Source of the DNA: Brevipalpus yothersi
Lineage: Eukaryota > Arthropoda > Arachnida > Trombidiformes > Tenuipalpidae
Direction of reading: 5' to 3'
DNA: 64,000 nucleotides
NCBI GenBank assembly: GCA_003956705.1
Contig: QZCP01000212.1
Span: 101,876 to 165,875 of the forward strand
This document shows, piece after piece, positions 38,301-49,384 of the stretch. The position numbers and the translations under genes are program-made. The stretch's first letter is position 1. Each line of letters begins with the position of its first letter. The notes beneath the pieces are model-generated. The model was not told the DNA's origin. It did not search any database and worked only from the letters and a program-made list of their open reading frames with translations.

Positions 38301-41300
38301 CATTGGAAATGCTGCCAAAAAGTTCGTATGAGAGAGAATTATACGATCTTGTTGGACAATATGGGCTCTACTTCTTCTCTTATGTTCGAGAAGTGTTTAT
38401 TTATTAACTTCGAACTGTGTGTGAGTGTATGCTGATTGAAAATGATGATGAACCTAACAGGAAGTCGAAAAACTTCTTAGAAAAATTGCCCAAGAGAATT
38501 TGCACAATATTGTTGTCAAATAAATTATTCAATAACGATAATGACGATTGTCTAGATAAGGAAGATTCTTTAAGCTATAGTGCATTCGATTCTCATATGC
38601 TGAGCTGAAGAAATATAATAGTAGCGCTTTCATTAGCCCACTCAATAAAGATACCTTCATACACTTGATTCGAGGCCGGTGAATCGAGGTTTCCGATCGT
38701 CCGTTGATGGTACTGAAGTTCGAATTGCTGGTGGCGGCAGAGTTGAAGAAGCTGCAAGTGATTGTATCTCTTTCGTGTTACGTTGTATAGAATTATATCT
38801 GAATTTGGACCAATTTGATTCAAATACAAGGTATAACCATTTGTTTCCTCTCGATGTCTTGAAAACTGATTCTTCCTCCTCCTCCATATTCGTCTGACAG
38901 TCATCTGAAATTTGAAACATTTATATTCCACATTTGATAATAATAATTAGAGTTGACTAATAAATATTATCAATATTATCAATTGGCAGCTTTGCCTACA
39001 AATCATATCCACTGCATACTGTTAAGCTATCAGATGCTCAGTTATATTGAACTTGTAATCAATTGACAATTTTCCTTCTAATCCTAGGTGAATATTGATA
39101 TCAACTGATCATAGAAAAGTTTTTTTTTCTGACTCAGGTATTAATTCACTTTGATCACTAATCATTCATGATTTTTCATCTGAATGAGAATGCATCTCTT
39201 TGAGCCATTTCCATCAGAATTTGGAATTCTAATCACTCCTCTCTCTTTATTTCTCTCATTCTCTTTCATTTTACAATGTAAAGAATGTGTGAATCTATTT
39301 TGGTACTACTGTTATTTCTCCATGAAGAAAGTAACTCCCACACGGAAGCTCTGATTTTGTCCATTTATCCGAATTTATTAACCTGCCTGTCTCGCAATTT
39401 TGTCTAGACTAAGCCTCTGTCAAGCTTGTACTGTCAAATTGCTAGTTTCTCGTTCGTAGGGAAATTATATTTTATGATCCGATATTCCAAGACTATGATC
39501 AATCATTTCGCTTCGCTCTTCATCCATAATTTCACCTACACTGTCATCTTCCCCATCTTCCACAAGCTCTTCCTTATTGCTAATAGGAATATTCCTCTTA
39601 CACTTGTTTTTCTTATTGACTCATTGGCTCGTTCTATTGCCCAACTATTGTGCAGGAATGAGATTTCTCTTTCTCTTCTTCTTTTGCTCTTTCGTCGTCG
39701 TTGTCTACCTGTAACCAAGCAAATCTCAGAGGCAAAGGATACATTATGATCATTTATTCATTTCTGAGCTATCTGAATCGAATATTCAATATACATACAT
39801 ATATATATCGTATGCTACCTTCATTTTTCGTCCTCTTGCACTGGAGAAAAAGCATTTCTCAAAGTTCAATCAATGATGGCCTTTTCATCTTCCAAAATCT
39901 CTTCTCTCTTTCTACATCTTACTTGCTTAGTGTCTTACTTTTTCTTTTCGCGTTTCCCATCACTACATCTCTTGCTCCCATTTGAATGAGTTCAATTAAC
40001 ATTGTTTTCTAACCTCTGCCTAACCTGAATCAATGAGCTCAGGTAAATTGTGTTACACAAAGCTTTACCCACAATTCGATTCACTCTAGTTATAACTTGC
40101 TGATTTCTGTTAGAGACCATGCATATAAATCTTGGTAGTAAAAATCTTCGCATTCTATGCTCAAAGATAATCTCATTCTCTACTCTTATCTTCATCAGAA
40201 TTTCACCATGCATGAATGAATTATAAGAATCATAAGAATCTCAAATCGGTCAAGACTAAGTTGTCTAGCACTATCAGTCTTTTTGTTTCATGTACTGTAT
40301 TCATCAATTTGAATCCTTAAGCTTACAAGAGCTAGTTCGTTGAGACTCTCAAAATGTGGAGAGGAAAGTTATAATCTTATCAAATCCAAAATGGATCTCT
40401 TACCTTCACCAGAGAATGAAATACTGGATAGACGTTGTCGATTTTGGGTCTTTCTATATCTGTAGACCCCAAAAAGAGCCAGAAAAATTGTGCTAATTGT
40501 AATCAGTCCCAGAATGAGAAACATTGGTGAGCCTTCTTCATTACTGTGGATAGAAAGAGAGAAAAAGTTTCAAAGTTCTTGTCGTTAAAAGATCACTTTT
40601 TATAGCATCTTATCGAAGTTGAGCGAAAATTTCTTCCTCATCTCACTCTTTTGACATCAAAATGAGGTCATTACGGCTATTATTTTCAAAAGTTTGATTC
40701 CGTTTGATTTCTTCTTGAGCATTTCCTCTTCTCTTTAATTTTTTCCCTGTTTTTTATTACTCTCTCAATTACTGAGCCTTCAGCTCTTGCATTCTAGTTT
40801 AGATTTAGTATGACTGAATATGCTAATAACCTGATACTTTTAAAGCTCCATACCAAAAGTAGACATACACATATACATACATATTGAATCTCGTTACTTA
40901 TTCGTTGCCTCCCTTTCCGTGGACATAAATTCGCCATTCGATCTGTCTTCCCTCTCCCTCTTGACTACCAACTCTTTCTCTTTGATCATCAGGAGCATTG
41001 ACTCAGTTTAAATTTGTTTCACCGTTTGATAAGTTAACTTTTCTCATTTAGATCTGTTTTGTCCATAGTTTTCCTCCTACAGACATACACACACACATAT
41101 TAATCAACAATGTATTTAGTACATAGTGTATCTGTTTTTTCCCTTATAATTTTTATCAATCAAGTTAATTCACTTCAAAACTCTATGATTTATACGACGG
41201 ATCAATTTGAATGTCGAATTCCTAACTATTCGGACATGGTTTTCCTCATCTCTGCTGAGCCACAAAATTTTCCATGCTTCCATCGATCCCAAAATTCTCT

Positions 41301-44300
41301 ACGCGAATGTTACACACATGCACTCAATGAATGGGGATCTATCGGTAATCGACCAAGATCCTGCTGTTGCTTCTATCATTATTTAAGGAATTGTTTAGAG
41401 AATGAATGTACTCGCTACGAATGGGACCGAGAGAGACCAATGTTCAATCGTCTTATTCGAACCTGGATCAGTGACAAGTGTCCCGAATATGATCACTACT
41501 CGGACTGTTGGCTAACTAATTGGGCTATATCGACTATCGTTCTCGCTGTAGTGACTTTCATCATTCTAGTGGTCTGTCTGGCATTCGCTTTTCGCCTCGG
41601 TCGACGACGTACTCATTCTGAAGTGAAGCGTCCAGTTTCCTCTGCATGATCAATCGTATCATTACATTCATAAAATAATTTTTCATCTCGTTTCCTAGGA
41701 GAGAGAGAGAGTCCGATGGACTAGATAGCTTCTCTTTAATTTCTCTCACATTTTATAGTTGGTAGGGTTTTTTATGATCAAAAGATATCCCATTATTATG
41801 AGTCTTCTATGATATCAACCATTTGATTGGGAATAAAAAAGTTTGACGAATATATGGAAAAACAGTATCTTTGTCTCTTGGTTTGATGAATTTCACCTTT
41901 TTCATATGGAAGATAAAGCTACTCATGTCTTACCTCTGAGTTTCACTTTGGTGTCTTATGAGAGAAGTAACATTCTTGTCAAGTATATTTCCATTTTCGT
42001 CTATATCTATCATCATACTGGTAGCGAAACTTTCCTTCTTCATGATTTTTATTGATACTCGAACCACTATGATGATGATTGTCCACGGTATTCGTTAATT
42101 GTTCTCACCGTTCGATGTAAGGATATACATTTCACATTTATTCTACTGTTGTTGAGACATCTCACTTGTCATCTTCTTTATCCTCCCTATTTACTTGATT
42201 TTATCATCATCATTGACTTGCGTGTACTCATGACAACGAATTCTTGTGAACCAACAAGTATGAAAGTTGGTAAGCAAATGCTGATAAAGTCGTGAGAATG
42301 AAGAAAATAGTGATGAGATATGATCTAATCCGGGTTTTTTGAGACATCTCGGTTGAACGTCTTCGTTTCTTTTGCCATTGATGACAATCACTGGATAGAT
42401 TGATTTTTTGAGTTCATTTTGGTGATATTTTCATGGAAAATTTAGGCATTGAGGCCTCATGTCTCGTATCATTCAACCATTAGATCCATAATTCAAATTT
42501 TTGCACGCAAAATTATCCATAACGAATTCCTCTCTCTAGCTATTAGATTACCTTCGCGACGGTCTCTGAATACTGTGCTAGTTTTCGGATGTAACTCGAC
42601 ATCTATACTTCATTCCAGAATAATTTTGTTAGGGGCTATTGGAATTTTAATCACTCTCAACGGGGAAAATAATTCGGCATTACCGTAATTATTTCTACCA
42701 GCAACGCATGCAATCAAATGTGCATCATAATTCAACATATCAGAAGATATCATAAAAAATTTATCGCCCCAGAGTGTCAAGGAACTCTGAGATTCTGAAC
42801 GATGAAAAATTTTGAACCTATGATCTTTGCTCAGATCGCTTGATGATACTCAGAATAGCGTGATAATTGTTGTACTTTCCTGTGAAGTTTTTTCCAATTT
42901 TTTTCCAGTTGTATCGAAATTAATCTTCTTATATTTACCGTTTGATTTTTCAAATTGTCCAGACCAAAATTTAAACTCACTTCTACTATTATTCTACTTT
43001 CATAGGTTGATCTGGAGCCTGTGGGCAAAATTCATATTGGAATCGAGCTCGTTGATATCAATTCCGATGGACAGGTTGAAAAGCCCAAAGAATTCAAAGA
43101 GAGAGCTGGGCTCAATCGAAGACGAGGTGCTATGCGAAGAAGAGTCCATCAAGCAAATGGACACAAGTTTATGGCAACGATACTTCCACAACCTACTTTC
43201 TGTTCTCACTGTCGCGAATTCATTTGGGGCCTTGGCAAACCAGGTTATCAATGTCAAGGTATGGTAACTTGCTTCCGTTTTCCTAGAAAATTTTCACAAG
43301 TTATGCTTCCTGATCTAACAGTTAATAATTTGAATCCAAATAATTATACTCTTGAATGCTTTCAATGCAGTTTGTACGTGTATGGTGCATAAAAGATGTC
43401 ACGAATTTGTGGTCACTAAGTGTCCAGGATCGAAGGATGTTACTGCAGATGAAGTATGTTGTGCTGATTTAATTGACTAATTTATAGGGGAATAATCCGA
43501 TATTTTTTTTCATTTCCATAGCAATCATTTTCGGGAAGCCGATTCAATATCAACGTCCCTCATAGGTTCTCAATTCACAATTACAAGATTCCCACTTTTT
43601 GTCATCACTGTGGCTCTATGCTTTACGGTTTATTTAGACAAGGTCTACAATGTGAAGGTAATTTTCATTCTCATTCTTACTATCACCAAATGATTGACTA
43701 ACTTATTAACAGCTTCTGAGTGTAAGTGTATGAGTTTGAGAAAAATTTTTCAATTTTTTTCTTTTTCTCATGGTCAGCATGTGGGATGAATGTCCACAAG
43801 CGTTGTCACAAGAATGTGGCTAATAACTGTGGTGTCGATTCAAAACAATTAGCCGAAACACTATCTGCTATGGGAATTTCTGGAGACAAATTGAATCGAA
43901 GACCTAAAAAGCCATCCATAGGTGAATCAGCTAGTCGAATGGGCTCAGTAGTGGCCGAGCGATCCAATACTTCACCTCTTCCTAGTACTGCCGATTTTGT
44001 TGATCGTAATCTGATGATTGGCGGACTTTCGTCCTCAGACTTGATGGTTGGCCGGCTTTCTTTCAAAGAGTCAACACCGTCCAATAGAGATCAACAAGAT
44101 AGATCTTTACAAGGTATCATAGACAAAACAGTATCAAAGCTCAGTGATTTAGACCAAAGACCGAGAAAATATGGGTTAAGTGATTTCAAATTTATTAAGG
44201 TCTTAGGTAAAGGGAGTTTTGGAAAAGTAAGTCAAACATTGATCCGTCTGTATATTCTTGTGAAAATGATTCTTAATACATTGCTTAACTGTCAAATAGG

Positions 44301-45658
44301 TTATGCTCGCTGAATTCAGAGACACCGAAGAAGTTTACGCTGTCAAAGTACTAAAAAAAGATGTCATTCTACAAGATGATGATGTTGATTGTACAATGAC
44401 TGAAAAAAGAATTCTCACTCTTTCCGCGAGACATCCTTTCCTCACTGCCCTTCACTCTTGCTTCCAAACAGAGGTGAGTATCCTGTCTCTGTAAAATTAT
44501 TCTATTATTCTAGTAATCAAATCTAGAACCATATAACAAAACTTTTCACTTTACTCTCATCTCAGGATCGTCTATTTTTTGTTATGGAGTACGTCAATGG
44601 TGGTGATCTTATGTTTCAAATTCAAAAGGCACGAAAATTTGATGAAGCAAGGGCTCGTTTCTATGCAGCGGAAGTAACCCTAGCACTTATGTTTCTCCAT
44701 CGAAATGGAGTAATTTATAGGTTGGGAAAAAAATTCTAAACTCTATCAAATTCTTCTATTAACCACTTTTCCATACTTTCTCTATAGGGATTTGAAGTTG
44801 GATAATATTCTACTAGACAGCGAAGGTCATTGCAAGATAGCTGATTTTGGAATGTGCAAAGAGGGAATAATTGACGGAACTACAACAACCACTTTTTGTG
44901 GTACACCCGATTATATTGCTCCAGAAATTTTGCAAGAATTAGATTATGGCCCATCGGTTGACTGGTGGGCACTAGGTGTATTGATGTATGAAATGATGGC
45001 TGGACAGCCACCCTTCGAAGCGGATAACGAAGAGGATCTTTTTGACTCCATACTTCGCGACGAAGTACTCTATCCAGTATGGCTTAGCAAAGAAGCTGTC
45101 TCGGTGCTGAAAGGGGTAGGTTTACCAATCATGCACATACTTTGAGTTGAAGAAGATTGGTTAAATTTTATTCCTACCATGCAAGCATTTTTCTACTGCC
45201 TTCTCCTTGACAGCTATATGATGAATAATGAACTTTTTTGCTCACTTTCTCTCCTTAGTTTATGACCAAAGATCCTTCTAGAAGACTTGGCTGTGTTCCG
45301 AGTAGAGGAAATGAACGAGCCATTCTTAATCACCCATTTTTCAAAGAAATAGACTGGGATGCTCTTGAAGCAAGAAAAGTAAAGCCTCCCTTTAGACCTA
45401 AAATTGTAAGTATCCAGAAAGAAGAAAAAAATTCATTCCACTCTGATTGGTAACCCTTTTCGCGTTTTTTTTCGTTTCCAGAAAACTAAAAGAGATGTGA
45501 ACAACTTTGACCAAGATTTTACCAAAGAAGAGCCAGTATTAACCCCTGTAAATCCTGAAGTTCTCAAAACAATTAACCAAATTGAGTTCCAAGGGTTCTC
45601 TTTTATAAATGAGGACTTCAATCCAAGCCGTTTCGCTCCTGAAGGTCCTCCATCGTAA
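35392..45658 (+). CDS. PRKCE: Novel protein kinase C, epsilon type
   Basis: Ten exons: 35392-35736, 43006-43258, 43371-43453, 43522-43657, 43778-44226, 44300-44473, 44566-44720, 44788-45115, 45259-45405 and 45482-45658. Phases close to 748 aa (vertebrate PKC-epsilon 737; fly Pkc98E is the ortholog class). Order: N-terminal C2 domain (residues 1-115, typical of novel PKCs), pseudosubstrate RRRGAMRRRVHQ with Ala157 at the phospho-site, C1A from His168 and C1B (both HX...CX2C zinc modules binding diacylglycerol), then the kinase domain with LGKGSFGK (415-422), Lys438, catalytic Asp533, DFG (551-553), activation-loop Thr566 (TTTTFCGT), turn-motif Thr711 and hydrophobic-motif Ser730 (FQGFS). It is a Ca-independent, DAG-activated Ser/Thr kinase recruited to membranes. 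The first intron is 7269 nt and hosts other genes. Confidence 0.95.
36723..37835 (-). CDS. SDR9C-type short-chain dehydrogenase nested in PKC intron
   Basis: Single exon, 370 aa, antisense within intron 1 of the PKC gene. Two N-terminal hydrophobic segments (residues about 5-50) anchor it, probably in the ER. The SDR domain shows FITGCDSGFG (the TGxxxGxG form typical of the RDH5/RDH16/HSD17B6/BDH1 branch), LDVTKD, LVNNAGI, the catalytic Ser in VVNVGSLAGR and YSMSKAA with catalytic Tyr and Lys. This branch oxidises retinols, 3-alpha/17-beta hydroxysteroids or 3-hydroxybutyrate; which one applies here cannot be told. It is not closely similar to the SDR at 26208 (different cofactor motif and anchor). 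The start is the first ATG before the anchor. Confidence 0.88.
   Translation of the reverse strand: MILSVLNYIVLNSIIYGAFCAVLWFPFATKLAWIILATVCFYISVSITNLLWNKINIPKAFEEPDDRAVFITGCDSGFGNKLARRLNAYGFYVYAGCLFPSGPGATDLKRACPQNLEIIKLDVTKDTDVKAAQVQVERSLKNRQLWALVNNAGILVSTEIEMGDMEAFTRQMDINCMGTVRVTKAFVPFLRQSKGRVVNVGSLAGRYCIPGMVGYSMSKAAVISFSEGLRREMKKWSIDVISIEPHLFKTNLCNDEAQKKELVKAWEQTPEQIRKAYGECYLDGYQKFLDKILGSARPQIDRVVDTMMMAVTEKFVGPVYTVMGDVERIRVTLYDYLPVRLLDTISHQLSVFYTGQPAFIKALYEKKKAL
38657..40998 (-). CDS. Small single-pass membrane protein, three proposed exons
   Basis: Not recognised. Two exons are well supported. 40543-40404 has a CCACAG acceptor and a GTAAGA donor and encodes a transmembrane helix (MFLILGLITISTIFLALFGVY) followed by a basic YRYRKTQNRQR stop-transfer. 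38904-38657 has a TTTCAG acceptor and encodes an acidic EEEEE and Ser/Thr-rich cytoplasmic tail to a stop. Phases match. A candidate first exon, 40998-40898 (ATG to GTAACG), also matches in phase 2 and would give 162 aa with a short charged N-terminus. Its ATG lies only 111 nt from the oppositely oriented gene at 41110. Alternatively, 40898-41000 read in another frame looks extracellular, and the true upstream exons may be elsewhere. It is nested antisense in the PKC intron. A cell-surface receptor or adhesion tail is possible. Confidence 0.42.
41110..41649 (+). CDS. Cys-rich single-pass membrane protein, unknown family
   Basis: Single exon, 179 aa, in the same orientation as, and inside, intron 1 of the PKC gene. 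Residues 1-22 form a signal peptide (VSVFSLIIFINQVNS). A compact ectodomain of about 115 residues carries ten Cys, including a CCC triplet (RSCCCFYHY) and spaced FEC, FPC, REC, RNC, NEC, DKC and SDC, an even number compatible with five disulfides. A transmembrane helix (TIVLAVVTFIILVVCLAFAF) and an 18-residue basic tail (RLGRRRTHSEVKR) follow. I do not recognise the fold; it may be a small surface receptor or co-receptor. Codon use and the strict topology order argue that it is real. It is head-to-head with the membrane protein on the minus strand. Confidence 0.65.
   Translation: MYLVHSVSVFSLIIFINQVNSLQNSMIYTTDQFECRIPNYSDMVFLISAEPQNFPCFHRSQNSLRECYTHALNEWGSIGNRPRSCCCFYHYLRNCLENECTRYEWDRERPMFNRLIRTWISDKCPEYDHYSDCWLTNWAISTIVLAVVTFIILVVCLAFAFRLGRRRTHSEVKRPVSSA
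41650..43005 (+). other. Remainder of PKC intron 1
   Basis: AT-rich intron sequence ending in the TTTCATAG acceptor before 43006. Open stretches at 42449-42688 and 42827-43267 lack splice context or homology; the latter overlaps PKC exon 2 in a wrong frame. Confidence 0.6.
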
Positions 45659-46270
45659 CAAAGATCCATTTTAGGATGAAAATAAGAGGAGAAAAAATGT
45701 GAAACTTCTCTGAGCTTTCTATCTCAAAATCTATCTATCTATTCTCGTCTCTCGAGGAACGAATTCTTTCACTGTGCACATCAAGCATCTCACAACTCAA
45801 ATACACAAAAAAAACATTTCAAGCACATCAGTGATCCGAGAAATTGGAACGATTTTTTGGATCTAGTTAACAATCTCACAATCTTAAATTCGTCAATTTC
45901 CCCACCACTACGAGATAAAGGTTCATTTTACTTTCATGTTTGAACTAAGCATCAAATTATACTTTTTAATTAAGGAATTTCTAGTCAAATGAGATCGTAA
46001 GAAAAACAATGTTGCCAACCGAACCACTTAAACGAAGAATCATAGAACTGCTGGTCACACACTTGATGATAGTCACTATTACTCAGAAACCATAATCGTT
46101 GCTTTTTTTTGTTTTCCCTACATTTTTGTTGCAGGCTATCAACTGAAATTGTATTCATGCATGAATTTTATTGTTTAAAGTGCAGAAAACATACTTTATC
46201 AATATTTAGTCCTCAGTCATGTAATGTTAACAATGTTGAGATTGTCCAAACAAGAAATGAAATCAAACTC
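45659..46270. other. Intergenic, 3' flanks of PKC and ESCO genes
   Basis: Convergent 3' ends; AT-rich, presumed UTRs. Nothing else recognised. Confidence 0.6.
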
Positions 46271-47257
46271 TCAATCAATCTGGACTTTTGTCTTGTCAAT
46301 TTTATCATCAATCGAATCATCTGTGGGAACAATATCCTCACCTTCTGAGCTCTCATTGATCCCGTAAACTAGAATATTATTTTTACCAGTATACTTGGTA
46401 CCGAAAGCGACTCCCGGTGAAGATGGATCCGAAAAGGCCACCATATCTTTGGCCACTATTTTATTCGGATCAATTGTTGACCTTAAAGTATCCACCAGTC
46501 GACTTGCGATACCTTGACGACGATAACTGTTATGCACCCATAGACGAGATATTCCCAATTCGGCGACAATTTTCTCTGCCGTCACGGCAAGTCCTTCCTC
46601 GGCGATAAACTTGAAACCATGTGTGACCGGTTCACCAGCAACAAATCCGGCAATACGATTGTTGCTTGTTAAGTAAACTAGGTAGAGTGAATCCATCTGG
46701 AGATTATCGAATATACTTGTGTTGATTCCAAGCTCTTGATCGGCAATGGAGAACAAATCATCCATCTTTTTTAACATATATTTTGGATCATCCGGTCTGA
46801 TAAGTAAGATTCGAGCACCATCATCTAAGTATTGAACGACACGCTGATTTTTCCAGCCACTAAATTTCAATGAGTTAACAAAAAGATCATGATATTTTCG
46901 ATGATGATTCTCATCTTGCTCTTCTCCTTTCAAATATAACATATTGCAAGTTTTACACCTTTGTGCATCAAAATCTTTTTGACCAGCATCGATAGCATAC
47001 TGTTGTTCAGCATTCATAAAGGGTAACTTTCTTCTCACTTTTCTCATGGTAGCTCGCTTGCGACGCTTTTTCACCACTTTACCACCACTAAGTGTGGGAC
47101 TTATCTTGTGATACAGAGAATCTTTGGTTTCCGCAAATTTGGCTTTCAATGCGGCAGCATTTTGTTTAAAATTAAAAATCGGATACAAAGGCCGATCATT
47201 GTCTTTGATGATGGCCTTTGGTGGTGTCACTGGATTGTGTACCGGTGAATTTAACAT
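46271..47257 (-). CDS. eco: Sister-chromatid cohesion acetyltransferase, ESCO/Eco family
   Basis: Single exon, 328 aa. Domains in order: a basic N-terminus with VKKRRKRATMRKVRRK (probable nuclear localisation), a C2H2-like zinc finger (CKTCNMLYLKGEEQDENHHRKYH), then a GNAT acetyltransferase domain with FVAGEPV, GISRLWVHNSYRRQGIASRLVDTLR (acetyl-CoA-binding RRQGIA) and the family signature VAFSDPSSPGVAFGTKYTG. Eco/ESCO enzymes acetylate the cohesin subunit SMC3 during S phase to lock cohesion. It is far shorter than vertebrate ESCO1 (about 840 aa) and near the size of yeast Eco1, so the long N-terminal extension is missing or minimal. An acidic C-terminal tail follows the domain. Two E2F-like sites lie about 200 nt upstream, fitting S-phase expression. 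Confidence 0.9.
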   Translation of the reverse strand: MLNSPVHNPVTPPKAIIKDNDRPLYPIFNFKQNAAALKAKFAETKDSLYHKISPTLSGGKVVKKRRKRATMRKVRRKLPFMNAEQQYAIDAGQKDFDAQRCKTCNMLYLKGEEQDENHHRKYHDLFVNSLKFSGWKNQRVVQYLDDGARILLIRPDDPKYMLKKMDDLFSIADQELGINTSIFDNLQMDSLYLVYLTSNNRIAGFVAGEPVTHGFKFIAEEGLAVTAEKIVAELGISRLWVHNSYRRQGIASRLVDTLRSTIDPNKIVAKDMVAFSDPSSPGVAFGTKYTGKNNILVYGINESSEGEDIVPTDDSIDDKIDKTKVQID

Positions 47258-47838
47258 TTCTTCCCACTACACAATCAAAACTCACAATCAATTGGTCAAT
47301 AGCTGTGTGTGGCTACCAAATATAACACTTACAATACAAAATTACACAATCAGTACCAAAAATAATGATAATCTTTCCCAAGTAATTGATGCATAATAAA
47401 GTTGCACTTGGAACATGAGGAACACATACAAACCAACACACACAATACTAGGCGCCAAAAGCGCTTGTCATGTGTTTCCCGCGTTTTTGGTCAATTAAAT
47501 GGGTGACGAAATGCGCGCCGTAAACAAAGTTAACGCTTAGAGCGTTAAGTTGAGGATGTATTTTGATTAACTGAATTAATAATTTTTATCTCATCATGTA
47601 TGGAAATAACTTCCAGAGCATTTGGTATGCGCTCATTACAATGATTCTCAGTTCAGTTTGCTAGACTTCGATGTTGACTTTGCACTCTTCAATGATGCAG
47701 CAATTTCAGGTACCTTAAATGATGATGAAAATGAAAGTTCAGAGGTGTGAATTTTGGAGTTTTTTATAGATTTTATGGGATATAGAAGTTAGATCGAGAA
47801 AAATACAATTGGAATAGAGAATTGTTGTTGGGTTGGAC
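47258..47838. other. eco 5' flank and SAP30BP 3' flank
   Basis: Contains the eco promoter, including the E2F-like pair and a further GC-rich ATGCGCGCCG at 47511-47520, plus the presumed SAP30BP 3' UTR. No coding exon. Confidence 0.6.
47451..47483. promoter_or_regulatory. Two E2F-like sites upstream of eco
   Basis: GGCGCCAAAA (47451-47460; TTTTGGCGCC on the other strand) and TTTCCCGCG (47475-47483) both fit the E2F/DP consensus TTTSSCGC. They lie 194-226 nt upstream of the eco ATG, in a GC-rich island within AT-rich DNA. E2F drives S-phase genes, and eco acts in S phase. Binding is inferred. Confidence 0.6.
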
Positions 47839-48691
47839 TTAGTGATTGACATGCGATGTTGTCTTAGTGCTATTGAGTATTGATTGATTGGGCAATCGCA
47901 TTGCTAATACAGGATTAGATGATTGAGGTGGATTGTCCCACTTGGTCTTCTTACGCTCTTCACCATGATGATGATGGTGGTGGTGGTGGGAATCATGGGT
48001 TGATTTTTTAGTGCCAGTCACAATTTCAACTTTTGCTTTCTTTTGCTTCGCCAAAGAATCCATCAGGTCTTTTTGTTTCTGAGCCAATTTTTCATAATAA
48101 GATTCTTTAGACCATTTATGTGGATCATAGGTTTCAGGGGGAAAATTGCTACCTAGCTCATCTATTTCACAAAAAGATACAAGTTTCTCATAAATACTAG
48201 GGTTTCGAAAATCTTTCTGCTTCTCAATGGACTCTTTCATTTTTTGTCCACGAAGAGTCAGCTCATGAAGTCGATTGATTTTCTGAAGCAGTGAATCTGA
48301 TGGTTTTTGTTGAGTGAAATCAGATGGAATCATAGTTTCATCAATTGTTTGACCCAACAAGCTGCGATGAAAGCTGATCGGTGAAAGTGGTGGACCATCA
48401 TCTTCTACTCGATTGGCAGAGTTTTCATCCCCCTCCATGGACCTGTTGTAAAGATGGGAAAGAAAGATCCAATCAACAATCACACAGTATATTACATAAA
48501 TATAACACTACTTACGGATAATTTTCCTCTTCCAAAGAGACTTGATCAGGACTCGCTGATCCAGACATGCCAACATTTGATGGTGGATCACTAAGGCTAT
48601 CAACATCCTCTGGATTAGATTCACCATCCGAATCATTGTAATGTCCAATCAAATGAGCAAGGGCTCCCGATTTGGTAGGTCTTCTACTCAT
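47839..48691 (-). CDS. SAP30BP: SAP30-binding protein (HCNGP family)
   Basis: Two exons, 48691-48516 and 48442-47839, GT-AG, 259 aa. The N-terminus is acidic and Ser-rich (HYNDSDGESNPEDVDS). The conserved core FRNPSIYEKLVSFCEIDELGS, FPPETYDPHKWSKESYYEKLAQKQK and VEIVTGTKK is diagnostic of SAP30BP. In animals this nuclear protein is reported to interact with the SAP30 corepressor and to help splice short introns with RBM17. A tract of eight His (DSHHHHHHHHGEE) follows the core. The start is the first ATG before the acidic region. It is divergent from FMC1, with 693 nt between start codons. Confidence 0.93.
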
Positions 48692-49384
48692 ACTTGAAGT
48701 AAATAAAATCCAAAAAAATTAGTTAGATCAAAAAATTCACTTCCAAAAAAATCAGATCAAAACAAACAACAACATTGCCAAATGAAAACAATTCATCAGT
48801 CCAATAGCATGCGCCGTTGAAGACTTAAAGCTTGAAGAAGTACGCAAGCAGAGTAAACATGTTCACCTGAAAGGTAAATGATTTTGAAAACATTTCATGT
48901 GTCCACTCTTTTCTCTGTGTTTAATGCAAAGTATAATTTAGGTTAGTGTAATAATAATGTTCATCTTACTATATGATGATATGGTGGATTGATATGCATG
49001 CATAAATCTTACCATATTTGTGGGAATTCAACTGTTCACGCTAACCCATGCGATTGTGTTTGTTTTTGTTTTTAAATCGATTTTGCTCTTTTTCTCCTTC
49101 AGACTCGAATTGTTGTCGATGAAAATCATATGATCTATGGTAATTGAATCTCTTGTCATTGGTATCCCTTGAATGGTCCTGCTGATGATTCTTTATAGCC
49201 GAAATATTGATTTGATTCTATGAAATGCATCTCGCCCCAAATGTTTAAAGAATTGGCTTTTTCTTCGTCATTATTTGTGGTGATCAATTCATTATAGCCT
49301 GCTTCGTTGTTAACGTCAAGCTTTGGCTCGAATCCTCGATTGAGTCAAATTTTGTCAAATATTTTATTCATCTTATTTATCAAA
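48692..49384. promoter_or_regulatory. Divergent promoter region of SAP30BP and FMC1
   Basis: About 690 nt between two divergent start codons. AT-rich; no specific motif identified and no coding exon. Confidence 0.5.

Noticed and set aside
38279..38608. Two short plus-strand open frames (MFDASQNPLEMLPK... and MCECMLIEND...)
   Set aside because: No shared frame, splice sites or recognisable domain; cannot be supported as a gene.
42827..43267. Open frame overlapping PKC exon 2
   Set aside because: It is a shadow frame; the PKC frame through 43006-43258 carries the pseudosubstrate and C1A.
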